Below, one piece after another: positions 1-8,545 of a stretch of DNA of 64,000 nt. The stretch is from Microbacterium kunmingense (lineage in GTDB: Bacteria; Actinomycetota; Actinomycetes; Actinomycetales; Microbacteriaceae). The notes below the pieces were generated by a model. The model had not been told where the DNA came from. It ran no database searches and saw only the letters and a list, made by a program, of their open reading frames with translations. Positions within the stretch are counted from its first letter, which is position 1. Each line of letters begins with the position of its first letter. The stretch lies in assembly GCF_023155745.1 (NCBI RefSeq), contig NZ_JAKNUS010000001.1:124001-188000 (forward strand), in the 5' to 3' direction. Made by a program: the position numbers and the translations under genes.

Positions 1-1
1 T

Positions 2-832
2 GGTGCCCGCAGGTTCACCTCGACCCTGCGCGCGCTCGACACCGTCGCCGCCTCGGGCGCGCAGGTCTCGGTGCGCATCACCGACCTCGATCGCGGCACC
101 ACCGTGCTCGCCGGCGACGACCACGTCACGCAGCCGGTCGCCGGCCTCGGGGTCGTGCCGCTCCTCATCGAGGTCGCCTCTCAGTTCGAGGCGGGCACCC
201 TCGATCCGCTCGAGCTGTTCGACCGGGCGAGCCTCGCCGGCATCGAGGGAGCGGGGCTGTGGCAGCACCTGAAGGTGCCGACGCTGCCCCTCGTCGACAT
301 GGCGGTGCTCGCGGCTGCGACCGGCGACGGACTGGCCGCGAACGGACTGCTCGAGCGGGTGGGCCTGCCGGCGGTGCGGGCGCAGATCGAGGCGCTGGGA
401 CTCGGCCGAACGGCGCTCCTCGACCGGTTCCGCGACCACCGCGGACCCGACGATGCGCCGCACTTCGCGCTCGGCTCCGCCCGTGATCTCGCGGAGGTGT
501 TCGGGGCGCTGGTGAACAGCCAGGCGGTGTCGCCGGCGGTCAGCGCCCAGGTGGCGGAGTGGCTCACCCTCAATCACGACCTCTCCCTCGTCGCCTCCGC
601 CACGGGACTCGACCCCTTCGCGCACGAGAGCGACGAGCACGGACTGCTCTTCCTCAACAAGACCGGCCGCGACCGCGGCATCCGTGTCGAGGCCGGCGTC
701 ATCGCCGGTCCTCGCGCCGGTGTCTCCTACGCGCTGATCGTGTGCTTCGACGACCTGTCGGTCATGCACCGCGTGCGGGCGCACGAGGCGTTCCGCACCC
801 TCGGGGTCGAGCTCATGGAGTACGTGTACTGA
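2..832 (+). CDS. Class A beta-lactamase-fold protein lacking the catalytic SxxK (5' end outside window)
   Basis: The reading frame is open from base 2, so the start lies upstream of the window. The protein has the layout of the beta-lactamase/PenP fold, with a late NKTG segment matching the KTG motif before the last strands. Where the nucleophile motif SxxK is expected, just before the helix that reads PLLIEVA, the sequence is QPVAGLGVV, so Ser and Lys both seem replaced (A and G). The SDN region also reads GDGLAAN. The fold assignment is from overall pattern; the lack of motifs is seen directly. A catalytically dead, perhaps ligand-binding, serine-hydrolase relative is the simplest reading. 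It converges on and overlaps the next gene by about 20 bases. Confidence 0.6.
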   Translation, partial: GARRFTSTLRALDTVAASGAQVSVRITDLDRGTTVLAGDDHVTQPVAGLGVVPLLIEVASQFEAGTLDPLELFDRASLAGIEGAGLWQHLKVPTLPLVDMAVLAAATGDGLAANGLLERVGLPAVRAQIEALGLGRTALLDRFRDHRGPDDAPHFALGSARDLAEVFGALVNSQAVSPAVSAQVAEWLTLNHDLSLVASATGLDPFAHESDEHGLLFLNKTGRDRGIRVEAGVIAGPRAGVSYALIVCFDDLSVMHRVRAHEAFRTLGVELMEYVY

Positions 833-1310
833 AGCGGGGCGGGGACTCATTCCCCGGCGGTGGCGAGGGGGCGAGGAGTGCCTCGACCTCGTCGGCGAGG
901 TCGGACACCGGTCGGCGCCCGTCGAGCTCGAGCGTCGCCGATCGGCGGAGGAGCGGCTCGACCTCGATCGTGTAGTGGCGGATGTCGTCCTGCTGCTCCG
1001 CTGTCTTCCCGTAGGGGTTGTCGGTGCGGCGCCGGACGCGCTCGAGCAGGACCTCGATCGGTGCGCTCAGCAGGATGACGTGGGCGAAACGATCGCGGAA
1101 GATCCCCTGGTTCTCGGCGGTGCCCGAGACGACGACGTCCTCGTGTGTCGCGAGCAGTCGCGACATCCGCTCCTCGTCCCAGGGCCCGCCGTCCCCGTCG
1201 GTCCAGCCATCATGATCGGTGTCGACGGTGAGGTGGCCGCGGCGGGCGAGTTCGGTGAGGAGCGTCGATTTTCCGGCGCCCGACATGCCGGTGAGGAGGA
1301 TGCGGGGCAC
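813..1310 (-). CDS. Small P-loop nucleotide kinase-like ATPase
   Basis: A protein of 165 residues beginning with a Walker A motif, GMSGAGKST (residues about 8-16), directly after the first strand, as in adenylate/shikimate-type kinases. A later LLERVRRRTDNPYGK stretch resembles the arginine-rich lid of these kinases. The substrate cannot be told from sequence. The tail is proline-rich (APSPPPGNESPP) and overlaps the 3' end of the convergent upstream gene, so it may be a recent extension. It lies 10 bases downstream of the AIM24 gene on the same strand and may be co-transcribed with it. Confidence 0.65.
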   Translation of the reverse strand: MPRILLTGMSGAGKSTLLTELARRGHLTVDTDHDGWTDGDGGPWDEERMSRLLATHEDVVVSGTAENQGIFRDRFAHVILLSAPIEVLLERVRRRTDNPYGKTAEQQDDIRHYTIEVEPLLRRSATLELDGRRPVSDLADEVEALLAPSPPPGNESPPRFSTRTP

Positions 1311-1320
1311 GCGGCCCTCC

Positions 1321-2028
1321 TCAGTTGTTGTCGTTCGACTTCTCGGGCAGGTAGGGCTCGATCGCCGCGGCGAGTTTGGCGGGCGTCATCGACTGCAGCC
1401 AGACGTGGCCGGGCCCGTGCAGCTGGGCGAGGAAGAGCGAGTCGCCGAAGAACTTGTTCTTGATGCCCTTGATGCTGGCGAATTCGAGCGGCATCTCAGC
1501 CCGGTATAGCGCGAGGTGCCCGGGATGGATGAGGAGCGACTGCCCCGCCGCGAGGTCGTACTCGACGATCTCGCCCGCCAGCTGCACCCACGCGGTGCCG
1601 TTGCCCGCGAGCTTCTGGAAGACCACACCGGCGCCGCCGAAAATGCCCGCGCCCAGCTTCTTCTGCAGGCCGACCGAGACTTCGACGGCAGGAGTGCTGG
1701 CCATGTAGGCGCCGGACTGCACCATGAACTGGTCCTGCGGGTCGATCGCGATCTCGCGGATGGTGCCCGGCAGCTGGGCGGTGAACGCGACGAAGCTCCC
1801 GGGCGCCTGCGCGGTGTACTGGGTGAGGAAGAGCTGCCCGCCGCCGACCATGCGCTTCAGACCGCTCATGAAGCCGCCCTTGCCGCCCGAGCCGAACGCG
1901 GTGGAGGTCTGGATGTCGAACCCGGGGGTGAGCCACGACACGTCCCCTCCTTCGGCGATGATCCGCTCTCCCGGGTCGAGCGTGAGCTCGAGAACCGGCA
2001 TGGTCGTCCCGGCGATGGTGGCCTTCAT
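1321..2028 (-). CDS. AIM24/TIGR00266 family protein
   Basis: A protein of 235 residues rich in glycine and beta-strand, with the features of the AIM24 (former DUF124) family: an ERIIAEGGDVSWLTPGF start, a GGKGGFMSGLKRMVGGG loop and a YDLAAGQSLLIHPGHLALY segment. The molecular role of bacterial members is not established. The open frame extends 50 codons further upstream, but that part is Arg/Pro-rich and lacks family similarity, so the ATG at 2028 (MKATIAG) was chosen. It is divergent from the PaaX-type regulator at 2102. Confidence 0.75.
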   Translation of the reverse strand: MKATIAGTTMPVLELTLDPGERIIAEGGDVSWLTPGFDIQTSTAFGSGGKGGFMSGLKRMVGGGQLFLTQYTAQAPGSFVAFTAQLPGTIREIAIDPQDQFMVQSGAYMASTPAVEVSVGLQKKLGAGIFGGAGVVFQKLAGNGTAWVQLAGEIVEYDLAAGQSLLIHPGHLALYRAEMPLEFASIKGIKNKFFGDSLFLAQLHGPGHVWLQSMTPAKLAAAIEPYLPEKSNDNN

Positions 2029-2101
2029 GCGCACACCATAGCGAGGCGTCCGGTCGGGCGATACCCGCCGCCGGGAGCGTGCGACCTGCCAGGATGTCGG
2101 A

Positions 2102-3013
2102 ATGGCCCTCGCCGCGTCATCCGATCTGACCTCCTCTCCGGGGGAGGCCGCGACCGGTGGCGGTCGGCCGCTTCGCAAGGTGTCGCCCGCGCGGCAGGTG
2201 CTGACTCTCTTCGGCGACTACTGGTGGCGCAACGACGATCCCCTTCCCTCGGCGGCGCTCGTCGGTGCGATGGGCGATCTCGGGATGAAGGAGCCCGCGG
2301 CGCGGGCGACGCTCGCGCGGCTCGTGCGGTTGGAGCTCCTCGAGCAGCGTCGGGAGGGCCGCCGGACCACCCACGGCCTCACCTCGCGGGGACGGGCGAT
2401 CATCGAAGACGAGGCGCTGTGGCTCGAGAGCTTCGGGGTCGCGCCGGTCGTGTGGGACGGTGCGTGGAGCGTGGTGACGTTCTCGATCCCGGAGTCGCAG
2501 CGAGCCCTCCGCCACACGGCGCGCTCGCGGCTGAAGTTCCTGGGATTTGGACCGCTCTACGACGGCGTGTGGATCTCCCCCTCGGATGTCGCGGCGCTCG
2601 CTCGAGCGGAGCTGCTCGCCCTCGGGGTTCCGGATGTCACGACGATGCGTGCGCAGCTGGATGTCGCGGGGCCGGGCGGACCGCAGCGCGCGTGGGATCT
2701 CGCCGGCGTCGGTGAGCGCTACGAGGTGTTCCGTCGCGAGCTGGTCGCCTCGACGGCGGAACTCACGGGGGCGGCGGCTCTGGCGGAGCGGACGGGGCTG
2801 ATGATCCAGTGGCAGGCGTTCCGGGGCGTGGATGCGGGGCTTCCGGCGGCGCTGCTGCCCGCCGATTGGCCGCGCGAGGATGTGCGCGCCCGGTTCGGCA
2901 GGCGCTTCGACGAGCTCGGCCCGGCCGCGGAGGATCGGATGCGGTGGCACGTGTCCCGGGTGGATGAGCCGCTCGCGCGCGGGGTGCTCGAGCGGCGGCT
3001 CGCGGAGTCGTAG
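2102..3013 (+). CDS. PaaX family transcriptional regulator
   Basis: 303 residues, the usual PaaX size. The N-terminal winged helix-turn-helix is around residues 30-100 (RQVLTLFGDYWWR ... KEPAARATLARLVRLELL). It is followed by the PaaX core (WSVVTFSIPESQR; FGPLYDGVWISP) and the C-terminal PaaX domain. The founding member represses phenylacetate degradation and is released by phenylacetyl-CoA; other members control different CoA-dependent aromatic pathways. No phenylacetate genes are nearby, so the target is unknown. A second PaaX-type gene occurs at 32359. The first 25 residues are low in complexity, so a later start is possible. Confidence 0.8.
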   Translation: MALAASSDLTSSPGEAATGGGRPLRKVSPARQVLTLFGDYWWRNDDPLPSAALVGAMGDLGMKEPAARATLARLVRLELLEQRREGRRTTHGLTSRGRAIIEDEALWLESFGVAPVVWDGAWSVVTFSIPESQRALRHTARSRLKFLGFGPLYDGVWISPSDVAALARAELLALGVPDVTTMRAQLDVAGPGGPQRAWDLAGVGERYEVFRRELVASTAELTGAAALAERTGLMIQWQAFRGVDAGLPAALLPADWPREDVRARFGRRFDELGPAAEDRMRWHVSRVDEPLARGVLERRLAES

Positions 3014-3100
3014 ATAGTTTCGTATTTTCGAAGTATTCTGTCCGATCAATGTCGGAACCCTCTGCGATGATGTGGGTAGGTCATCGAGACGGGGATACGA

Positions 3101-4513
3101 GTGGACGCGGACGAGAAGCGGCGGCGGGCGGAGGAGAAGCGCGCCGGGGTGTTCGCGGACGAACTGGCGAAGCTGCGCCGGCGGCGGGCGGCGTTGGAGG
3201 CGAAAGAGGCCCGGCTGCTCGCGGACGCGTACGCGTTGACGCTGGAGCAACGGTCACGGATCGGGTCAGTGTCCTCGCGAGAGCGGGACATGCCGCTGCG
3301 GTCCATGGCGCTCGAGCTCGGCATGGCCGTGCGGGTGAACGACCGGTCGATGCAGACACAGATGCATGACGCCCACGAACTGGTCGAGCGGTTCCCGCAG
3401 ACGATGGAAGCCCTCGTCGAAGGCCGGGTGTCGCGGGCGCATGCGCAGGTGATCCAGGACGCAGGCCGCGTGATCGAGGACCCGGTGGATCGGGCGTCGT
3501 TCGAGCGGGTCGTGTTGGTGGAGGCGGAGCGGCAGACGGTGCCGCGGACGAAGACGTACGCCCGCCAGCGCGCCGCGGTGTTGGATCCGCGGCCGTTGCA
3601 GGAACGACACGATACCGCGATACGGCAGCGGCGGGTGTGGGTCACCGACCTGGATGACACCCTGTCGGCGTTGACGATCGTGGGCGGCAACGTCTACATC
3701 CACGGCGCCTACCACCGCCTCACCACCCAGGGCACCACCATCAAGAACGTCGACCGCGCGAAGCGGCGCGCCTACGCCGCCGCGCGGGCCGAAGCGGAAG
3801 CGAACGGTAGCGACGGCGCGCCCGCTGAGGATGCGGAGCCGTGGTTCGATGAGCGGACCCTGGATGAGATCCGCTGCGACCTCGCGCTGGACATGCTCCT
3901 CGCAGGTTCCCCGGTGATCGACCCCACCGACCCCACCACCGGCGGTGGGCTCGGCGCGATCCGGGCCGAGGTGCAGATCACCATCCCCATCACCACGCTG
4001 ACGGGGGTGACGAGCTCGGGGGCGGAGTTGAACGGGGTCACCCCCGTCGACCCGGACACCGCGAGGCGGATGGCCGGGACCGTGAAGATCTGGGAACGGG
4101 TGATGACCGACCCCATCACCGGCGTCGTCACCGCCGTCGACAGGTACCAACTCCATCCCTCGCAAACCCGGTATCTGAATGCCCGGGATGTGACCTGTCG
4201 AACACCGGGTTGTCGAAGGCCCGCGAAACTGTGCCACATCGATCACTCGAAGGACTTCGCCCACGGTGGGAAGAGCTGCAACGACAACCTCTGCAACGAA
4301 TGCGCGCGACACCACACGCTGAAACACGCCACCAACTGGCACGTCGAACAACTCCCCGGCGGCATCCTGAATTCACCAGCCCCGGCGGGAAGACCTACGA
4401 CAGCCACCCACCCTCCCGCGTCACCTTCATCCCCACCGGCGACAACGGCGGACTCGCCGTCGCACCCTTCTGATCCGATTGCGCGTACGCTCGCGCAGGG
4501 GGGACGACGATGA
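3101..4513 (+). CDS. DUF222 / HNH endonuclease domain protein, frameshifted near its 3' end
   Basis: GTG start preceded by a GGGGAT box. The first 300 residues are the DUF222 domain, largely helical and charged (MDADEKRRRAEEKR). The C-terminal HNH nuclease motif is intact: CRTPGC...CHIDHSKDF...NLCNECARHHTLKH. After LPGGIL the frame as written reads low-complexity NSPAPAGRPTT and overruns into the next gene's start. The +1-shifted frame instead continues with EFTSPGGKTY and HPPSRVTFIPTGD and stops at 4473, which is the usual ending of this family. One missing base near 4369/4370 restores it. These genes are abundant multicopy genes in Microbacteriaceae; their biological role is unclear. Confidence 0.8.
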   Translation: MDADEKRRRAEEKRAGVFADELAKLRRRRAALEAKEARLLADAYALTLEQRSRIGSVSSRERDMPLRSMALELGMAVRVNDRSMQTQMHDAHELVERFPQTMEALVEGRVSRAHAQVIQDAGRVIEDPVDRASFERVVLVEAERQTVPRTKTYARQRAAVLDPRPLQERHDTAIRQRRVWVTDLDDTLSALTIVGGNVYIHGAYHRLTTQGTTIKNVDRAKRRAYAAARAEAEANGSDGAPAEDAEPWFDERTLDEIRCDLALDMLLAGSPVIDPTDPTTGGGLGAIRAEVQITIPITTLTGVTSSGAELNGVTPVDPDTARRMAGTVKIWERVMTDPITGVVTAVDRYQLHPSQTRYLNARDVTCRTPGCRRPAKLCHIDHSKDFAHGGKSCNDNLCNECARHHTLKHATNWHVEQLPGGILNSPAPAGRPTTATHPPASPSSPPATTADSPSHPSDPIARTLAQGGRR

Positions 4514-5412
4514 AGCGAACCATGGGGGCCGTGTGCCTGACGGCGACGATCGTGGCGACGGTGGTCGCGCTGACAGCCGGGATGAGTCCTGTACCGGTCG
4601 CCGCGGCGGCCGAGGACGACCTTGCGATCTCGGTGCCGGAGGGGCTCGTGGTCGAAGATCTTGTGAAGCCCGGCGTCGTCGGCGACATCCTCATCGAGGG
4701 ATGTGCGGACGGCACCAGTCTCATCAATCTCTTCTACTCCCCGCTCGATCGCTCAGACGATCCCGGTCCGTCGCTGCGGGATGTCTTCTTGATCCCCGAC
4801 GATGACGGTGTGACGCGCCTGCCCGTACAGACGGTGTCGACCTGGTTCTCCTCGGCGCCCCGCCCGCCCGGTGGCTCGGTCGAGATCACGGTCGAATGCG
4901 ACACCGCCGGTGTTCGCGAGTACGCCCTCGCCGCCGTCGCGTCGATGGGGCTCCGCGTGGTCGTTCCTGCGGGCATGACGGTGGGGACGCTTCGCGCCGC
5001 CGGCTCACCGAGCGCCGTGACGATCGAGGGCTGCACCGGCGGCGCCGTCTCCGCACAGTTCAGCTACGCCTATCCGCTCGCCCCGGGGGTGCCGGAGGTG
5101 TCGACGCCGATCGTCCTCGTGCCGCCCGTCGAGACGGTGGACAGCTCCGTCGCGATCCCCCTCGCGGCCGTCTCGGAGTGGCTGCGTCTGAATGTTCCCG
5201 AAGCACGGGAGGGGGAGCGGATCATCGTTGCCGCGCAGTGCGTGGGACGAGACGGCGCCGACGGGGTCATCCCGTCTGATCTCTCGGTCGTGCCCGAGAT
5301 CCCCGACGCCGAACCGCTGCCCGACGCCGAGCCGGTCTCCGGGGTCGCCCCCGTTCGCGAGAGCGGGACCGGCTCTCCTCAGCAGGGACGCCCGCTCCCC
5401 GCCACGGGCTGA
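4510..5412 (+). CDS. Secreted two-repeat protein ending in LPATG
   Basis: The N-terminus MKRTMGAVCLTATIVATVVALTAG is a clear signal peptide, likely cut near VAAAAE (residue about 36). The mature part holds two copies of a domain of about 105 residues. Each begins VPEG/VPAG, has an IEGC motif and a later paired cysteine (VECD; AAQC), and contains a WFSSAPRP/WLRLNVPE segment, so each copy probably has one disulfide. The C-terminus is acidic-Pro rich and ends exactly in LPATG followed by TGA. The sortase motif is therefore present, but the hydrophobic anchor and basic tail that normally follow are absent. The family is not recognised. The start codon overlaps the extended frame of the DUF222 gene. 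Confidence 0.65.
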   Translation: MKRTMGAVCLTATIVATVVALTAGMSPVPVAAAAEDDLAISVPEGLVVEDLVKPGVVGDILIEGCADGTSLINLFYSPLDRSDDPGPSLRDVFLIPDDDGVTRLPVQTVSTWFSSAPRPPGGSVEITVECDTAGVREYALAAVASMGLRVVVPAGMTVGTLRAAGSPSAVTIEGCTGGAVSAQFSYAYPLAPGVPEVSTPIVLVPPVETVDSSVAIPLAAVSEWLRLNVPEAREGERIIVAAQCVGRDGADGVIPSDLSVVPEIPDAEPLPDAEPVSGVAPVRESGTGSPQQGRPLPATG

Positions 5413-5505
5413 GGCGCGAGCCTCCGCCGAGACCGTGCCCCCGGGGCGGTGCGTGCCGCGCCCGGGCGGACCTCGGCGCGCCCGAACATCGACTACAAAC
5501 TTTCA

Positions 5506-5534
5506 TTGACGCTCGTCACTGTGACTTCTACTAT
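5506..5534 (+). promoter_or_regulatory. Sigma-70-type promoter of the secreted hydrolase gene, with overlapping palindrome
   Basis: TTGACG (5506-5511) and TACTAT (5529-5534) are separated by exactly 17 bases, placing transcription start about 20 bases before the ATG at 5560. The -35 box overlaps the palindrome TGACG-CT-CGTCA (5507-5518), which also occurs upstream of the SsuA-type operon at 28655-28668, so this promoter is probably regulated. Confidence 0.5.
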
Positions 5535-5559
5535 GACTCGCGTGCGACGATGACGCCGC

Positions 5560-8463
5560 ATGTCAACGACGATGACGTCGAAAGGTTCGGGACCTATGAC
5601 CTCTGCTCGAGCGCGCCTGTGGGCGTGTACGACCGCGACGGTGGCGCTCCTCGCCTCCGTCCTCACCCCGGTGGCGGCCTTCGCCGCACCACCAGACGCG
5701 GCCATCGAGGTGCTCTCCGGACGCGCCGACAGCGTCTCGGGCGGCGACGCCCTCATCGGCATCTCCGGTGTCACCGACGAGATGCGTGTCACCGCAGCCG
5801 GCGCGGACGTCACCGCGGCGTTCGCGCCGCTCGACGGCAGACTCGTCGGCGAGGTCACGGGCCTCCCGGTCGGCGTCAGCGAGATCACCGTGACGTCGGC
5901 GACGGGGGCCGAGGTCGCGAGCCTCGAGGTCGAGAACCACCCGGTCACCGGTCCGGTCTTCTCCGGCCCGCAGCATCCGATGTACTGCACCGCGTCGGGC
6001 GCGCCCTGGAATCTCGGACCCGTCGACGAGGACTGCCACGTCGAGGCAGCCGTCGTGTCCTATCGCTACCGCACCACGGGCGGACAGTTCGCGAACTACC
6101 CGACCGACGGCTCGACCCCGGCGGATGTCGCCACCACGACGACCATCGAGGGTGACACGGTTCCCTACGTCGTCCGCATCGAGCGGGGCACCATCAATCG
6201 CGCGGTGTACGAGACCGCGATGCTGCACCAGCCCACCGACCCCGAACCCACCCCGTTCGCGAGCCCCGCGGGATGGAACGGGCGCCTGGCCTACACCTTC
6301 GGCGGGGCCTGCGGTGTCGGGTACTGGCAGGGGTCGTCCACCGGCGGTGTCGAGAACGACCTCCTCCTCAGCCGCGGGTACGCGGTGGCATCGGCGACCT
6401 TCAACGTCTACGCCCAGAACTGCAACGACGTCACCAGCGCCGAGACCGCGATGATGGTCAAGGAGCACGTCGTCGAGCAGCTCGGCCCCGTGACGTACAC
6501 GGTCGGCTCGGGCGGGTCGGCGGGAACCATGCAGCAGCTGCTGCTGTCGAACAACTACCCCGGCATCCTCGACGGCGTCCTGGGCGAGATCGGCTACCCC
6601 GATGAGCGCTCGACCACCATCGGCGGACACGACTGCCGCGGTCTGCTCGGCTACTGGAACTCGCCCGCCGGAGCCGGCTGGACCGACGCGCAGAAACTCG
6701 CCGTCACCGGCCACGCCACCACGGGCACGTGCTTCGGCTTCACCTTCTTCGACGGTGTCGACGACCCCAACCGCGGCTGCAACCCCGCGATCCCGGTCGA
6801 GGACCGGTGGTCGCCGACCAACCCCGACGGCCTCCGGTGCACGATTGCCGACATGGTGAAGAACGTCTACGGCACCGACGAAGAGGGCCGCGGCCTGCGC
6901 GTGGAGCCCGACAACGTCGGCATCCAGTACGGATCGAACGCCCTCGCGGACGGGGTGATCACCGCCGAGCAGTTCCTGTCGCTCAACGAGAACATCGGCG
7001 GCATCGACGTCGACGGCGCCCGCACGGCAGAGCGCTCCGAGGCGAGCGTCGAAGCGATCGAGCGGGCGTTCGCCACGGGCCGGGTCAACATGATGACCGG
7101 CGGACTGGAGACCATTCCGGTGATCGAGATCCGCAACTACACCGACCCGACGGGCGACTTCCACGAGCGGTACCGGTCCGCCATCATCCGTGAGCGGATG
7201 CTGCAGGCCTGGGGTGATGCCGACACCCACGTCAACTGGACCGGCCCCAACAACGGCCCGGCGACGGCGGCGATGCGTGCCGAAGCGCTGACCCAGCTCG
7301 AAGCGTGGCTCGACGCGATCGTCGAGGCAGGAGGGCCGGGCGATCGTGCCCGCACCGTCGCCGCACGGCCCGCGGGCCTGAGCGACGGGTGCTTCGACGC
7401 CCAGGGCGGCTTCATCTCCGAGGTGCTGGACTACGACGACCCCACCACCACGTGCAACACGCTGTATCCGTACCACTCGCAGCCGCGAGCGGAGGCGGGG
7501 ATGCCGCTGTCGGCCGAAGTGCTGAAGTGCCGGCTCACCGAGCCGGTGCGGGGCGACTACTCCGAGATGACCGATGACGAGTGGAACCGTCTCACGGCGC
7601 TGTTCGACACCGGTGTCTGCGACTACACCCAGCCGAGCCAGGGCTTCACCGAGCTCGAGGGAACCTGGCTGGACTTCGGCGACACCGAGGTGGCAGCGCT
7701 CGACGGTGTGGGGATCACCGGCAGCGCGCGTCTGGGTGCCGAGCTCACCGCGACCGGCACCTCGTCGACCGCGGAGGCGACGCTGTCGTACCAGTGGTTC
7801 GCCGACGGGCAGCCGATCGAGGGTGCGACCGGAGCGACCTACGTCGTCGAACCAGGCGTTGCCGGGGCGGCGATCACGGTGCGGGTGACGGCATCGGCGC
7901 CGGGTTTCGTCGACCGCAGCGTCGTGTCGGACCCCACCCTCCGGGTGCTGCAGGCCACGACGCCGACGATCGACGGCACGCCCGTGGTCGGAGAGCGGCT
8001 CACCGCGGTGCCGGGCGCCTGGACCGAGGGGGCGAGGCTCACCTATCAGTGGTACGTCGGCGATCGCGCCATTCGCGGTCAGAACAGCGCCACGCTGAAG
8101 GTGAGCGCGGCCTACCTCCGCCAGCCGCTCAGCGTCGAGGTGACCGGCACGCTCGACGGCTACGAGACGGTGACGCTGCGGTCGGAGCCGACGCTGAAGA
8201 CGGCGCTCGCCACCGAGGGCTTCGTCATCGGACTGCCGTGGGTGGGGACCAAGGTCACCGCCGTGGCCGGGGTCTGGACCCCCGGCGCGTCGATCAGCTA
8301 CCAGTGGCTCCGCGACGGGGAGCCGATCCCCGGTGCGACCGGCCGCCAGTACACGCTGACGAGGGATGACCGCGGCGCGAGCATCTCGGTCGCCGTCACC
8401 GGCACGCTGGAGGGGTACCCGACGGTCACCCTCGAATCGCGGAACGCGGTGCGACTGCGCTGA
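5560..8463 (+). CDS. Secreted DUF6351-type alpha/beta hydrolase with three C-terminal Ig-like repeats
   Basis: 967 residues. The signal peptide sits after MTSARARLWACTTATVALL (AFA|APP, about residue 42); the ATG at 5596 is a possible alternative start. Residues about 45-690 form the DUF6351-type hydrolase part. TVGSGGSAGTMQQ holds a G-x-S-x-G nucleophile elbow with Ser320, and many cysteines (FGGACGVGYW, NCND, HDCRG, TGTCFG) suggest disulfides. Residues about 705-967 are three modules of about 80 residues, each with a SYQWxxDGxPIxGATG core, as in wall-associated actinobacterial enzymes. It probably acts outside the cell as an esterase or similar hydrolase. The substrate is unknown; proximity to aromatic catabolism suggests aromatic esters (inference). 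A strong hairpin follows the stop. Confidence 0.6.
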   Translation: MSTTMTSKGSGPMTSARARLWACTTATVALLASVLTPVAAFAAPPDAAIEVLSGRADSVSGGDALIGISGVTDEMRVTAAGADVTAAFAPLDGRLVGEVTGLPVGVSEITVTSATGAEVASLEVENHPVTGPVFSGPQHPMYCTASGAPWNLGPVDEDCHVEAAVVSYRYRTTGGQFANYPTDGSTPADVATTTTIEGDTVPYVVRIERGTINRAVYETAMLHQPTDPEPTPFASPAGWNGRLAYTFGGACGVGYWQGSSTGGVENDLLLSRGYAVASATFNVYAQNCNDVTSAETAMMVKEHVVEQLGPVTYTVGSGGSAGTMQQLLLSNNYPGILDGVLGEIGYPDERSTTIGGHDCRGLLGYWNSPAGAGWTDAQKLAVTGHATTGTCFGFTFFDGVDDPNRGCNPAIPVEDRWSPTNPDGLRCTIADMVKNVYGTDEEGRGLRVEPDNVGIQYGSNALADGVITAEQFLSLNENIGGIDVDGARTAERSEASVEAIERAFATGRVNMMTGGLETIPVIEIRNYTDPTGDFHERYRSAIIRERMLQAWGDADTHVNWTGPNNGPATAAMRAEALTQLEAWLDAIVEAGGPGDRARTVAARPAGLSDGCFDAQGGFISEVLDYDDPTTTCNTLYPYHSQPRAEAGMPLSAEVLKCRLTEPVRGDYSEMTDDEWNRLTALFDTGVCDYTQPSQGFTELEGTWLDFGDTEVAALDGVGITGSARLGAELTATGTSSTAEATLSYQWFADGQPIEGATGATYVVEPGVAGAAITVRVTASAPGFVDRSVVSDPTLRVLQATTPTIDGTPVVGERLTAVPGAWTEGARLTYQWYVGDRAIRGQNSATLKVSAAYLRQPLSVEVTGTLDGYETVTLRSEPTLKTALATEGFVIGLPWVGTKVTAVAGVWTPGASISYQWLRDGEPIPGATGRQYTLTRDDRGASISVAVTGTLEGYPTVTLESRNAVRLR

Positions 8464-8470
8464 TCGGAAA

Positions 8471-8514
8471 GCTCACCCCTCGACACACGTGACCCCGTGT
8501 GTCGAGGGGTGAGC
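8471..8514 (+). terminator. Hairpin terminator, 19-bp perfect stem
   Basis: Bases 8471-8489 and 8496-8514 are perfect reverse complements with a 6-base loop, 7 bases after the stop of the secreted hydrolase. There is no T-run, as is common in high-GC actinobacteria. Confidence 0.7.
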
Positions 8515-8545
8515 GCCGCGCCGGCGCCGTGATTACGCTCGACCC

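Noticed and set aside
5563..7476. 637-codon frame antisense to the secreted hydrolase
   Set aside because: No domain, no start context, composition typical of antisense frames in high-GC DNA.
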